From positions 31,175,795 through 31,235,794 of the forward strand of contig NC_092670.1 in the NCBI RefSeq assembly GCF_964355755.1: 60,000 nt of DNA, in the 5' to 3' direction. The number at the start of each line of letters is the position of its first letter. Positions within the stretch are counted from its first letter, which is position 1. The notes under the pieces were generated by a model. It was given only the letters and a program-made list of their open reading frames with translations. It was not told the origin of the DNA and searched no databases. The translations under genes were made by a program, and so were the position numbers. Origin of the DNA: Antedon mediterranea. Lineage: Eukaryota > Echinodermata > Crinoidea > Comatulida > Antedonidae. Of the stretch, positions 33,601-44,007 are shown in pieces.

Positions 33601-36600
33601 ATAAAGCGTTCATAAATAATATATAGTTCAGCAAACATGTTCAGTTGAAAATGAAAGTCAGCAGGTCATAAATGTAGTAACTCGATCCTGTATTTACTCC
33701 TGATGGATCCATCAATCAGCTGTTGCCTAGAAACAAGTTGACCTGCTTCCCAAAATTCAGTTCATAACAAAAAAATTTGAGAACGACATAATTGCAGTTG
33801 ACGGCCACTATATCTTGAAGAAAATCTTTAAAAAGTGTACATTTCTGGATTCAAGTTTCTCATCAATCCGAGGAATAAAGTGAAATAGTTTATCAATAAG
33901 TAATTCTCATGTAAGTGTTAAAAGTTTCTTGTGATCCATTATAATTAACTTCATTCAGGGAACATAGTTGTGAAAAGCTTCTTGTACCCAATGGACAGGA
34001 GGGGAGAACCAATAAAACACAATTCAACATACACATCATCATGACAGTGGCAGTAAACTTAATACTACATTTAACTAAATCCAATCTGATAAGTAAATAA
34101 GCGTATTATATTTAAGATTATCCATACAAGATGAAATTGATTTTACAAAATTACTGAAAAAAGGCACTCTTAACTACTGTACTGTACATATAATCATTGT
34201 TTTGTTTCTGTGGACGTTCATTATATAACCGTAGTAAATTAATGTGGTATGTTTTGTGTTTGTTACCAACTAGTATTTCATAATTAACATCACTGAAAAC
34301 TTTAGAGATAGGATAGGGACCTTGCCATTTAGATTTAACTTTCGATGTGTCATCTGGGAGGAGAATTAATACTTTCTGACCAACCTTAAATTTTCGAGGC
34401 AATGTTTTCTTATCATAATAATGTTTCTGTTTCGCTTGGGCTTGTTTAACGTTGGTCCTAGCAATGTCATTTTTCTTGACAATGTGGTACAATCTTGGGG
34501 GACAATCAGTGATTGGGGACGTTTTAACATTAAGAGCAGCAGCTAAATTAATAGCCTCTTGTCTTTCTTGGTTATGGGCTTCTTTTCTGGTAATAGCTAA
34601 TATAGAAGGGGGCCAAGTGACGTCGTTGGGGTTACCGGTCATAACTTCGTTGCCAAGTAATAAGTCTTTAGGAGTGTCATTACTCACGGCTGCCTTTAAT
34701 TTTCCTTTATAAGCCTTACAATCAATATGTACGTGTACAACTGGGAGGGTTACGTATTGACCAGTAAAGCCTTGTATGGTAACAGTTTCACTGGTATAAT
34801 CCTTGGGTTTAACAAAAGTACTTTTTACAATGCTTTGGGAGCACCCAGTGTCTCTAAGTATTTCGGCCTGTCTGTTGTTAATTGTACCAGACAGTAACCA
34901 TGGGCTGGTCCCACAATTGTGTTTAATATACAGGCCTAGTCATTGATCTTTTGCAGGGTTGTTGTTAAGTGGGCATTGTCGACTAATGTGGCCTGGTTTA
35001 TTACATTTATAGCATGTAATGTTTTGTGTTGTGTATTGGCGAGTTGTGTAGGTACCGCTAGGGGCTGAATAATTATCAAAAGGGATCGAGAGCAAAGGTT
35101 TTGGGGAATAACTCGATGTAGGTTGGGGAGGGCCTTGGGATGCGGGACTGAAACTAGAAAACGACGGGGCTGTTGATGGAGGGGCGGATATTCTCGGGGA
35201 AGGTCTGGTGTTGGGTTTAGAAATAGATTCCATCCAGGGTTTACCTTTAATTTCAATCAAGGTATCGGCAATTCGAGAAAATTCATTGGACGTTTTGGGC
35301 TCTCTTTCTTTGATTAGGGAAGCAAGTGGGAAGGGGAGTTTTTGGATTGCCTGATCTAAAACAAAAAAGTCAAGAATTTCCTTGGGGTCTTGTAGGTTAA
35401 CTTTTGCACTTCGGAGCCACCTCGTCATGTCTCGATCAAGTTTTCCAACCCACTCTCTAGTGGACATTGAAAGGGGTTTGGGAGTTTGTCTAAATTGTTT
35501 CCGATATGTTTCGGCTGTGAGGTGGTACTTCAAGAGGATAGCATCTTTAAGGTCGTTATATGTGAAGTTCTGTAAAGGCATATCGTTGTAGGCCTCCCTG
35601 GCTTTACCAGTTAATTTTGGGAGAAGGTGTAGGGTCCAATTTTCGGGGGAAATTTGGCACTGTGCTGCAATACGCTCAAAGCATGACAAGTAGATGTCAA
35701 TGTCATCCTTATCTGTGATTTTAGGGATCTTATTAATGGGGCTATGAGTATCCTGGGGCGGTTGTTGACGCATTCGAAGACGTTGGAGTTCAAGTTCTAA
35801 CTCAAGCATGCGCATTTGCATAGCTGTTTCGGATTGAGATGGTGGGGGAGGGCTAGGTGGACTCTCAAAGTTAGGAGCCAACCCAGGGGTACTAATAAGA
35901 GTTGTACGGGTTTGGGACCGAGTAAGTCGCGGAGTTGCCATTTTAAGTGAGAATGTACGATAAGTTTGGAATCAATTAGGCTAATAACAGAATGTACCTT
36001 AACTACAATATAAGTAATATTGAGAATTATAATACAATTATCAACAAGAATTATTAAAGTATAAAATAAATGCCACTGTCAGTATGAAAGTATATGCTAA
36101 TTAGAGTGTAGATTGGTTACTCACCCTTTACTTGGGTTGCTCTTTGTACGTCTCTGTTCCTTTGTGTTTCTTGTGTTTGTTGTTTCCAAGAGTGTAGAAT
36201 GGTTACTACTCACTCTTTACTTGTGTTGCTCTCTGTGTTCCTTTGTATTTCTTGTTGTTGTGTCCAAGAGTGTAGATTGGTTACTACTCACTCTTTACTT
36301 GTGTTGAAAAACAAAATCCGTTTCGGAAATAAAAATCAGCTTCTTTTCAAATTCTACAGCTTGGTCGACTGTATAAATTTACTTTTTCTTCGTGAGTTCG
36401 TAAAAACCGCTGCCACCATGTAACGGTAGTCGTGTCGAGGGCCAAGACAATAACGATGGCACACAATTATTCAATGTACAAAATATAATATTTATTCAAT
36501 CAAAAAGTAATATTATAAAACAATGTGATACGTAGTGATTCTGACTGATGTTATAGTCTCAAGAATCAATACCCGAACTAACTAACTTAACTACAAAACA

Positions 36601-39600
36601 TATATTTATATTAAGGGGACAGGAAGGATGACTAATTAAATGGTACCACATCCTGATTGACTTTCCTTGGAAGACCCACCTCAGGAATGTAGTGTTCCAA
36701 GTTAAGTAGACATCGGGGAGAGTAAGGGGTGAATAGCCTGTGTGACTAATAGGGTTTGGTCCCACCATGTTACAGTCCTCAAAGCTATAGAGCCGGATTT
36801 TTAATTTTTTGTTAATTAATTTGTTTAATTAAGAAGCCACAATGTGTGACACACACCACAGCGTTATGTAGTTATATGGTTATATGCGGATTCTTGGCGT
36901 AGTGGTTATCACGTTTGCTTAAAACGCAGAAGGTACCTGGTTCGAGCCCGGACGAAACCTTTTTTTTTTAAATTTATGGTGAAAAGTACTGTATACGCAA
37001 TATGATAATTATACAGAGTATATCTTATTTTTATTATTTTTTAAAATACTTATTTTGTGTAATCGGTAATTATCACTTTTACACATGTTTATTTTGCTTT
37101 GTGCTTATTACCATTTATTTGTAATTTAAATGGATTAAAAAACTTTCTGTAACCCACATTTTTAATGTAAGAGGTTTCGTAGTGTAGTGGTTGTCAAGTC
37201 TGCTTAACACGCAGAAGGTCCCGGTTCGAGCCCTGGCGAAACCTATTTTCTTTACTTTCTAACTGTATACGTCTGTATACAGCTTCTTTCGCTGTACCCC
37301 GAGTATTGCACATTCGTGCTTGTTCTAATCTAGGCTTACATTAAAGTCTTTAATTAAACTGCCTTTTATTATAATTTAGTTTGACCAACAATTTTGTTGG
37401 TGTAGCCTCTACTTATATTTGTAACTTTTACCAACATTACTGTAGTTGTCAGTAGTAATATTGAAATATGATAGTATAGTATAGTAATTGTAATAATATC
37501 GCCCGATTCCCAATGCTCTATCTCCACATACTATCTATTTCCGAAGTATCATAGGAATATTTGGTAATAAAGCATCTCATTTATATCACATGTGGTGGCT
37601 AGCCTACCGGTGCGTAGGCGAGGGGTGCGAGTTATGCGAATATGTTCAGTTTTTTAGGTTCCTAGTCCTGGCATTTGACAAAGTATGAGTGTAATTTATG
37701 AAGACTTAGCAGCTCTAACCATGGTGGGTTGGTCATGTGAACTTTTAATTTCGTTTCATACTTCAATGTTTAAGTCCAGTTTCTGGGGACTTTGCAGCAC
37801 TACATTTCAAAATGTTCTTAAGCAAAGTTAAAACAATTAACTTAACCAAGAGCCAGCAACCACGGCAGCAACCAGTCTACGCTTCTGAATAGACAGTGAA
37901 ATTCCTGCATAAAAAAAGTAATTTTTACCATTACCTGAATGACAATCTTCATTATCACAGGAACACACGTGAGTATCCAAACCAGAATCGTCTTCACAAT
38001 TTCCGTAGTATTCCTTTACAACAACAAAATAACGTTATCTTATTTTGATGAAAAGAAAAATCATTATTATACTGTGAAAAGTACAATATGTCGTAACGGC
38101 AACATTAGTTGTTAAATCAAATAAGCGGCAACAGCAAATATTAAATTTGTATATATGTTTGTACAAATATAATGATAGGCAGATTAATCTGACTGTAGCC
38201 ATGGTATTCAGTTCGTTAGTATAAATAATAACTGTTTATCAGTTGAATATTGAGAATATTTCATCAGTTGAAAGAATAACGGAGATGAGACGGAGCCGAG
38301 TTAAACAGGTAATCTTGCAACAAATGAAATATTGTCTCCATTCAACGAATACAAAACAATCATTATTAATTGTTTTTACAATTTGTCCTGTGCTTTCCTT
38401 TATAGCGAGATAAAATGATATAGACTAAATACGAATCTACCATCGTAGGCCTATGTTTTTTTTCCATACACTGAACTGAACATGTGAGTGAGTGGCCGAG
38501 CGGTTAAGACAGTGGAACCGTAATTACCTAGCCATAACAACGGCAGGGGTTCGAGGCTCACTCACTCCATGGTTCTGGTGGTAGAACGAGTCTTCTCGGA
38601 TAAGGACTATAAACCGTAGGTCCAGTGTACACATCTAGCTCGTGTGCACTTTAAAGAACCTAGTACATCTTTCGAGACGAGTAGGGGGTTACCCCGGTGT
38701 ATTAGTACATCACAGCCACTGATCACCAACTGGGCCCTCTGGGAGACCAGTCATTGACTGAAGAGGTTACCCAGTATAAATATATATTTCAATTCAATTC
38801 AATTCAACATGCATTAGAAACATTACATCACCGTTAAGTACGGCAATGCTATAGACCATGCGATTGTATGCAAATAATGCATCATGCTTATTAGTTAAAT
38901 AGGAAGAATATTTTAATTACAATATACCTGATTATTTGATATATCAAATAAAGTAAATTGTAAATACTGTTCTTCCTATTTAACTCATAAGCATGTATTA
39001 TTTGAATATCGTACGGTCTACAAATAAACAAGGCGCTGTTGGTTATATAATTTCAAACTGTAAAATTGAAAGCTTTATATGCTTACCTTATCAATGAACT
39101 CATAATAAACTACATCGTCTACTACCTCGATATTGTTTGTATCTTCGTTTTTAGCGCAATTCAAATAACATACACCGCGCAGCGTGTCATAAGAAACTGA
39201 GTCGCACAACTGATCCTTCTGGCAGGAAACAATGCATTGGACTACAGGCATCTTGAAACTGTGTATTATGTGGCCGGGTAATGTAACACCAATTTCGGTT
39301 GTCTTCATTATGCTGGATCGTTGGTGTTTTCTTTCAACAACTGACCGACGGTCAATAAATTCTAGAATAAAATATATGATAATTAATGCCAGAAAAAAAT
39401 TACAAACGCGATCAAACTAATAGACTGTTTGTGCTAATGTTAGTTTTAACTTAAGAAATGTCCAAATCAAGAGAAATAATTTTATTTTAATGTTTTAGAA
39501 AATGCTTAAGTTTAAGAAACGATCGCCTAAATATTGATTCATGTTATTATGTAATATGGGCCGAAGGCCAAAATTACGAATAAAGAAAGAAAGAATCAGT

Positions 39601-41482
39601 GCATCATGCAATTACCTTCAGATATAGCCATAATTGGATATCTTCTTCCATCTGCAGGTTGTGATACGGTATGAAAGGAACCAATTCTGAGATGTTCTTT
39701 AACAATATCGTTGGCATATACTGTTTGTAGATTCTCATCCTGTTCATAAATCAAAAGTGCCTGATCAAAATAAAAGCCAATCACATCACCAGCTTCTACA
39801 GGAATCCAGTCGGAACGAGAAAGAGAATGTGTATAAATTTGATTGAGTTCATCGACGGCCGATAGCATTGTGAGGCCTATCAGTTCATATTCATTCACTG
39901 TATATGTAGGCCGCCATACCAACCCCGTGAAATTCACAGATACAGATGGAATCCACTTCCATGCCTTGATGTACCCAGGACAATTGATAGGATTGTCTAG
40001 GTTTATCATTACCGCATTTCTGATGTTATCTAATACTGTACCCACTCTGAGTATATCTTTCTTTGTACAATCAGCTAGCGATTCTGTAAAATAAAAATAA
40101 GTATCTAAACACTGTATAGGTCTGTCACACCAAAATCAGTCCGGGCCAAAATCGGTCCGTCGGACCAGTTTTGGCTGCCAAAATCAGTCCGGGGGACCAT
40201 TTATGGCTGCCAAAACCTGTCCGGCCGGACCAATTTTGGCCGCCAAAACTGGTCCGGCCTGGATAAAATCGGTCCGGGCAGTAGGACTGTTTTTGGCCGC
40301 CAAATATGGTCCGGTCTTACAAATATATGGTGCGCAAAATGAGTCATAATGTATATATCATTAAAAAAAGGCCATGATTAGTCATTATTGAAAACTACGG
40401 GGATTTATTTGTTATGTTAATATTATAAATTAAGCCTGTTTTTTTTTATTATCATTATTAGTAGTAACTCATCAATAATTAATACTAATTGTTAAGCTTT
40501 TTGTATATAATATGTATCTCTGCCTGTTTTTAATCCATTTTTTCTTTTTTAACATCTTCGTTTCCCCATGATGTTAAAAACAATTTAATTTATTAATTAT
40601 TTATGGTTAATCAATCAATATATCAATTCAATACAATTATTATAAAACAATTATCCAATATTGATTAGGCTGAGGAAGGCAATATCAGCGTATCATACCC
40701 GTTCATGTGAGTGTGTGTCAGGCCGAAATATGAGTGAACACCTAAGTCATGTTTTTAGATAAAATACATTTATTTAGAGTATTTATCCGACAAGATAACT
40801 TACTAATATATATCATGGGATATTTTTCTAGCCATAAACAACTTAAAACAGCATCATAGGCTTAGTAATTCAATTAAAATCGACAGAAGAAAAGCCCGGA
40901 CCGATTTTGGCAGTGGCGGACTGCTTTTGGCCACAATTTTAGAGCTAAAACTGGTCCGGCCGCACCGGTTTTGGCCCTGGACCATATTTATCGTGACAGG
41001 TCAATAGTATAGGCTACCATAAATGTTATGAAAAACATGTGCAGTTCCTTTTTAAACTTTCTGTTCTGTGTATGAAGGTTTTTTTTTTTAAATTAAGAAA
41101 AACCCAATGCTAAATGTGTAGTAGTTTAGTTTATTTAATTATGTTATTTTAGTAAATATTCGAATTTGAATAGAAATTACACAGGCCGCAATAAGAAAAC
41201 TGTACACAGATAGTTTTTTTTTGTTTTTTTGTTATTGTCAACTTGATGGCGCTAAACTAATCCATCGCATAAGTAGACAAAGTTAAAAAAATAACTAGAC
41301 TTGCAATAGCACCCTCGACGTCACGTATTTTGTGGACAAATCTGTTTATTTTCGACAATGTCACCAGTCTCTATAATAATATTATAATAATTCTTATTGC
41401 AGCGTATATAGGCGTATTTTCTAAACATACCTTTGATTGATATCAGCAATACAAACAATATCACTTTTTGTTTGTTGATCAT
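30621..41482 (-). CDS. Secreted PAN/apple-domain multidomain protein, seven exons (3' end not found)
   Basis: Exons, in transcript order: 41482-41431 (signal peptide MINKQKVILFVLLISIK), 40083-39616 (156-residue domain, NCPGYIKAWKWIPSVSVNF, WRPTYTVNEY, VEAGDVIGFYFD; beta-sandwich-like), 39361-39087 (PAN/apple: CIVSCQKDQLCDSVSYD, GVCYLNC), 38013-37935 (Cys-rich linker, HVCSCDNEDC), 31934-31765 (WNLIFKGMSGTGVSIYESFV), 31458-31289 (LTFNGRTTTKTSWFSMENLL) and 30787-30621 (YVNKHYGGCEVDKGWLVVI, CEWEQ). All junctions have GT/AG and phases agree (1,1,0,1,0,2,1). The last three exons form one domain that I associate, from memory, with coral skeletal-matrix and other secreted invertebrate proteins. Cleavage after the Ala of SLADC is likely. 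It should act outside the cell. A last exon is still missing. Introns carry an LTR element, tRNA-like repeats and a SINE. Confidence 0.8.
32047..32225 (+). repeat. Third, short copy of the 0.75-kb dispersed repeat
   Basis: TAGATTTACGTAAGAGCAAA and TTTCGGTACTGATTTTACCC match the left part of 28092-28888 in the same orientation. It lies in the large intron of the PAN gene. Confidence 0.75.
32226..33020. other. Intron sequence, no feature
   Basis: AT-rich intron sequence of the PAN gene. A short symmetrical piece, CTCGGGGTACCCGAG, at 32868-32882 is the only notable structure. Confidence 0.4.
33021..33025. repeat. Target duplication GTCCT (left)
   Basis: Identical to 36775-36779 on the far side of the LTR element; the 5-bp size is usual for Ty3/Gypsy integration. 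Confidence 0.9.
33026..33381 (-). repeat. 3' LTR
   Basis: 356 bp, bounded TGTAAC...GTTACA. A minus-strand AATAAA-type signal occurs near 33100 (ATTGAATAAATATTATATT). Confidence 0.95.
33382..33400 (-). promoter_or_regulatory. Polypurine tract
   Basis: Reads GAGCGGGGGAA on the minus strand, directly next to the 3' LTR start, the expected plus-strand priming site. Confidence 0.75.
34151..34939 (-). CDS. Protease fused to integrase C-terminal domain (deleted pol)
   Basis: Open in the gag frame immediately after the gag TGA. The aspartic protease signature appears as ILRDTGCSQSIVKS, followed by VTIQGFTGQYVTLPVVHVHI. It is then joined to an integrase C-terminal region: QAKQKHYYDKKTLPRKFKVG, QKVLILLPDD, KWQGPYPISKVF and NLLRLYNERP. 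RT, RNase H and the integrase H2C2/DDE regions, over 600 residues in a normal pol, are absent, yet the join is in frame and stop-free. Expression would need readthrough of TGA. Protease could be functional; the rest cannot integrate by itself. Confidence 0.85.
   Translation of the reverse strand, partial: LGLYIKHNCGTSPWLLSGTINNRQAEILRDTGCSQSIVKSTFVKPKDYTSETVTIQGFTGQYVTLPVVHVHIDCKAYKGKLKAAVSNDTPKDLLLGNEVMTGNPNDVTWPPSILAITRKEAHNQERQEAINLAAALNVKTSPITDCPPRLYHIVKKNDIARTNVKQAQAKQKHYYDKKTLPRKFKVGQKVLILLPDDTSKVKSKWQGPYPISKVFSDVNYEILVGNKHKTYHINLLRLYNERPQKQNNDYMYSTVVKSAFFQ
34937..34945 (-). promoter_or_regulatory. Candidate stop-codon readthrough site (CAA TGA CTA)
   Basis: The gag stop reads CAATGACTAGG on the minus strand with the protease frame continuing in phase. 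TGA followed by CTAG is an established high-readthrough context in animal mRNAs and some viruses. This would supply Gag-Pro at a fixed low ratio without frameshifting. Confidence 0.65.
34940..35941 (-). CDS. gag: Gag polyprotein of the LTR element
   Basis: 333 residues, start MATPRLTRSQTRTTL at the first ATG after the leader. A Pro-rich and coiled N-terminus (about residues 25-60, ELELELQRLRMRQQ) is followed by a capsid-like alpha-helical domain (about 70-215; DIYLSCFERIAAQCQI, LPKLTGKAREAYNDM, LLKYHLTAETYRKQF) similar to Gypsy gag/SCAN folds. A Ser/Pro-rich linker precedes one CCHC knuckle, CYKCNKPGHISRQC (about 312-325). It ends at TGA, the next bases being CTAG. The frame is intact. Confidence 0.92.
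   Translation of the reverse strand: MATPRLTRSQTRTTLISTPGLAPNFESPPSPPPPSQSETAMQMRMLELELELQRLRMRQQPPQDTHSPINKIPKITDKDDIDIYLSCFERIAAQCQISPENWTLHLLPKLTGKAREAYNDMPLQNFTYNDLKDAILLKYHLTAETYRKQFRQTPKPLSMSTREWVGKLDRDMTRWLRSAKVNLQDPKEILDFFVLDQAIQKLPFPLASLIKEREPKTSNEFSRIADTLIEIKGKPWMESISKPNTRPSPRISAPPSTAPSFSSFSPASQGPPQPTSSYSPKPLLSIPFDNYSAPSGTYTTRQYTTQNITCYKCNKPGHISRQCPLNNNPAKDQ
36105..36305. repeat. Tandem repeat in the LTR-element leader
   Basis: About three copies of a 60-90-base unit beginning GTGTAGATTGGTTACTACTC and holding GTGTTGCTCTCTGTGTTCC. It lies in the untranslated leader between the primer-binding site and gag. Confidence 0.8.
36399..36418 (-). promoter_or_regulatory. Primer-binding site
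   Basis: Reads TGGTGGCAGCGGTTTTTACG on the minus strand, immediately after the 5' LTR. The leading TGG is complementary to a tRNA CCA end; which tRNA primes was not determined. Confidence 0.75.
36419..36774 (-). repeat. 5' LTR
   Basis: 356 bp; nearly identical to 33026-33381, followed by the GTCCT duplication at 36775-36779. Confidence 0.95.
36888..36959 (+). pseudogene. tRNA-Val-like pseudogene
   Basis: GGCGTAGTGGTTATCACG and GGTTCGAGCCCGGAC keep the A and B boxes, and a T run follows at 36960. The acceptor stem is broken (GGATTCT against CGAAACC) and the anticodon loop reads TTAAAAC, so it is a decayed relative of 37173-37244. Confidence 0.75.
37173..37244 (+). tRNA. tRNA-Val (AAC), possibly a pseudogene
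   Basis: The acceptor stem GGTTTCG pairs with CGAAACC, the anticodon stem TCTGC pairs with GCAGA, and the loop TTAACAC gives anticodon AAC. The T loop GGTTCGAGCC is present. Compared with usual animal tRNA-Val(AAC), the D arm has TCAA instead of TCAC and one C appears lost from the T stem, which weakens folding. A terminator-like TTTTC follows. It lies in an intron of the PAN gene, on the opposite strand. Confidence 0.65.
37245..37934. other. Intron sequence
   Basis: Intron between exons 4 and 5 of the PAN gene; no repeat or RNA recognised. It has several TAGGCTT/TAGCCT words common in this genome. Confidence 0.4.
38485..38805 (+). mobile_element. tRNA-derived SINE
   Basis: The head is a class II tRNA-like sequence: TGAGTGAGTGGCCGAGCGG (A box), a long variable arm, then GGGGTTCGAGGCTCACTCAC (B box and acceptor strand). 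The body has GGACTATAAACCGTAGGTCC and GCACTTTAAAGAACC, a core seen in other invertebrate SINEs. The tail is (AATTC)n. AACATG occurs on both sides (38479-38484 and 38806-38811), a short target duplication. Confidence 0.85.
40122..40999. mobile_element. 0.88-kb MITE-like element with CCAAAATCGGTCCG repeats
   Basis: Ends CTGTCAC and GTGACAG are inverted. Left end (about 40130-40320) and right end (about 40890-40985) are filled with short degenerate repeats such as CCAAAATCAGTCCGG and GGACCAGTTTTGG, facing each other. The AT-rich middle has no gene. It sits in intron 1 of the PAN gene, 40 bases upstream of exon 2. Confidence 0.65.
41000..41430. other. Intron 1 sequence
   Basis: AT-rich with a poly(T) run at about 41213-41231; nothing else recognised. 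Confidence 0.4.
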
Positions 41483-41745
41483 AATGTCTGTTTAAAAAGC
41501 CTGTTGACAAATCAAAAAAAATAGTAATGATTATTACTTAACATTTCTACCTTTGTGTTTACTGCCAACTCGTTTTCAAAATGTTCAGATTTTTTAGCAA
41601 TGCAAAATAGATCTCAAAATAATGTGCCATCGAAAACGATGAGCCTTGCTGCAGCCTACTGTAGCTTTGATAACCAATACAAATAAAAAAAAAGATATTG
41701 AAAAAAGGCGCCTCATATGTACACATTGCATTTATAACCTAAGGG

Positions 41746-42024
41746 CTCATTTACACTAGGATGATAACGATCGAAGATAATAGATAAATATGCATTTTCA
41801 TATTATAAATCAAAAGAAATCTAAGAAGTTTTCATTCTATAACTATAGGATAACGTTTTTTGATTGGTGATTTAAAATAATTGTTTTTATCAAAGACAGT
41901 CTAAATGATTATGCTATATAGTTCTAGAACGAAATCTTTAATAATTTCTTTTTTTATATGTAAGAAAAATGTATGCTTATCTCTATTTATCGTCGATCAT
42001 TATCGTCCTGGTGTGAATGGATGC
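41746..42024. mobile_element. Small MITE with 45-bp diverged TIRs
   Basis: CATTTACACTAGGATGATAA at the left is mirrored by TTATCGTCCTGGTGTGAATG (complemented) at the right, with GATCGAAGATAATAGAT continuing the TIR. Such ends are common in short hAT-like MITEs. No target duplication could be identified. Confidence 0.65.
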
Positions 42025-42588
42025 ATATAATATATAAAATCCAAGCCAAAATAAAGTAGGCCTAAATACTAGTTTTCCATTGCTGGTACAATTTAGTATG
42101 GAATATAGGCTTATTTCAACTATTGAGCGAAAGATACTAGCGATTTACTGGAATTTGTCCTTTACGTAATTTCCCAGATTCTCGAATAAATGAACTTTGA
42201 TTTTTAAAATGTAGGTATACACCAAGCGAATGAATACAAATGGATTTTTTTGTGAAAATAATTGTCACCATGTGAATTAAAAAAAGATTTCAAATAAAAA
42301 GAAAATGTAACTATAGACCTGCAATTTTGTTACTGCAAGTATCGGCCTACCAAATTTCTGTCTTAGTAAATTTGACGATGGAGTGGTATCTTATTTATTT
42401 ATTTATTTATTTATTACCATCTTTACTGAGGGTAGCCTATCCAGTTCCTAATGGAATTGATCATTTAGGGCCCTCGATAAAACATACATACAGTAAAACA
42501 CATAAAATATTGAATATTCAAATGACATAAAATAGACCTAAAAATTTACAATGGTTATAAAATTCATATAAAAGTTAAAATCGTTGAC

Positions 42589-42642
<54 letters not shown>

Positions 42643-42732
42643 CATACTGTAAATTTCAGAAACAGTGCTCATATTCGGAACATGATCTCATAATCGCGTC
42701 GAGTATATATATATATATATTATATATATATA

Positions 42733-42765
<33 letters not shown>

Positions 42766-42878
42766 AATCATACTGTAAATTATAGAAACAGTGCTCATAT
42801 TCGGAACATGATCTCATAATCGCGTCGAGCATAGCTCATTGGCGAAAGTTCCGTATTTTTTTAGTTGTATGAAAAAAT

Positions 42879-42949
42879 GTCTCTGGCGGGATTTGAACCT
42901 GCAACCTCTCGCTTACAGGGCGAGTATCATACCACTAGACCACAGAGCC
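42879..42949 (-). tRNA. tRNA-like sequence, anticodon TGT (copy 1)
   Basis: On the minus strand: acceptor GGCTCTG with CAGAGAC (one mismatch at 2:71), D arm GGTCTAGTGGTATGA, anticodon stem CTCGC/GCGAG with loop CCTGTAA, T loop GGTTCAAATCC. By anticodon it would be Thr(TGT), though the body looks closer to Pro/Gly-type tRNAs, so it is probably tRNA-derived and part of a repeat. Confidence 0.6.
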
Positions 42950-43105
42950 ATGTATGGTATTATCACAGATTTTCACCCACCAGATACATTCTCTCATACA
43001 AAAAACGCCCTCACAATCAGTGGAGGCTTAACAAGTCAGAATAAATTCCAACTTTAATTCGCAACGGTTTTTTAAATAATATTGTGTATATGTAAATCAA
43101 TGATG

Positions 43106-43463
43106 TTGCGTAGCACTTTTTCATACAACTAAAAAAATACGGAACTTTCGCCAATGAGCTATGCTCGACGCGATTATGAGATCATGTTCCGAATATGAGC
43201 ACTGTTTCTATAATTTACAGTATGATTTATATATAATTTACACAGTGCTACGCAATATCATATAATATCATAATAATATGGAATGTCAGCTGTTATGTAA
43301 CAATGCTTTCTTTCTGTGCCGGCAGGCGGACACAAGTTCGTTACGTTTGTTTAATGTCGATAATTCAGGGTGGCGGATGATAAATAATTTCTCTTTGAGG
43401 GAGAGATTGCATTTTTTGTTTGCGCTACTATATGCTTTAGTAGATGTCAAGATGCGCCATGAG

Positions 43464-43522
<59 letters not shown>

Positions 43523-43557
43523 CAATGATGTTGCGTAGCACTGTGTAAATTATATAT
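43106..43557. other. Spacer of the inverted duplication
   Basis: Contains a reversed piece of the repeat, an (AT)n run and a unique stretch (43280-43460) with a short frame (MECQLLCNNAFFLCRQ) that ends in the AT tract. I do not regard it as a gene. Confidence 0.4.
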
Positions 43558-43827
43558 AAATCATACTGTAAATTATAGAAACAGTGCTCATATTCGGAAC
43601 ATGATCTCATAATCGCGTCGAGCATAGCTCATTGGCGAAAGTTCCGTATTTTTTAGTTGTATGAAAAAAAACATCATTGATTTACATATACACAATATTA
43701 TTTAAAAAACCGTTGCGAATTAAAGTTGGAATTTATTCTGACTTGTCAAGCCTCCACTGATTGTGAGGGCGTTTGTTGTATGAGAGAATGTATCTGGTGG
43801 GTGAAAATCTGTGATAATACCATACAT

Positions 43828-43898
43828 GGCTCTGTGGTCTAGTGGTATGATACTCGCCCTGTAAGCGAGAGGTTGCAGGTTCGAATCCAGCCAGAGAC
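43828..43898 (+). tRNA. tRNA-like sequence, anticodon TGT (copy 2)
   Basis: Same fold as the minus-strand copy at 42879-42949, with T arm GGTTCGAATCC. The copies differ at a few T-arm positions (ccag against cccg). It is flanked downstream by ATTTTTTCAT, which can act as a Pol III terminator. Confidence 0.6.
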
Positions 43899-44007
43899 AT
43901 TTTTTCATACAACTAAAAAATACGGAACTTTCGCCAATGAGCTATGCTCGACGCGATTATGAGATCATGTTCCGAATATGAGCACTGTTTCTATAATTTA
44001 CAGTATG

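Larger units (their letters stand above)
33026..36774 (-). mobile_element. Young, internally deleted Ty3/Gypsy-type LTR retrotransposon
   Basis: Two 356-bp LTRs (33026-33381 and 36419-36774), both starting TGTAACGGTAG and ending CCATGTTACA, differ at about three positions by eye. GTCCT is duplicated on both sides. It reads on the minus strand: 5' LTR at right, primer-binding site, leader, gag, protease, integrase C-terminus, polypurine tract, 3' LTR. RT, RNase H and the integrase core are missing, so it would depend on helper proteins. It sits in an intron of the PAN gene, in the same orientation as that gene. Confidence 0.95.

Noticed and set aside
43278-43625. Frames ending in repeated Tyr-Ile
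   Set aside because: They are translations of an (AT)n tract.
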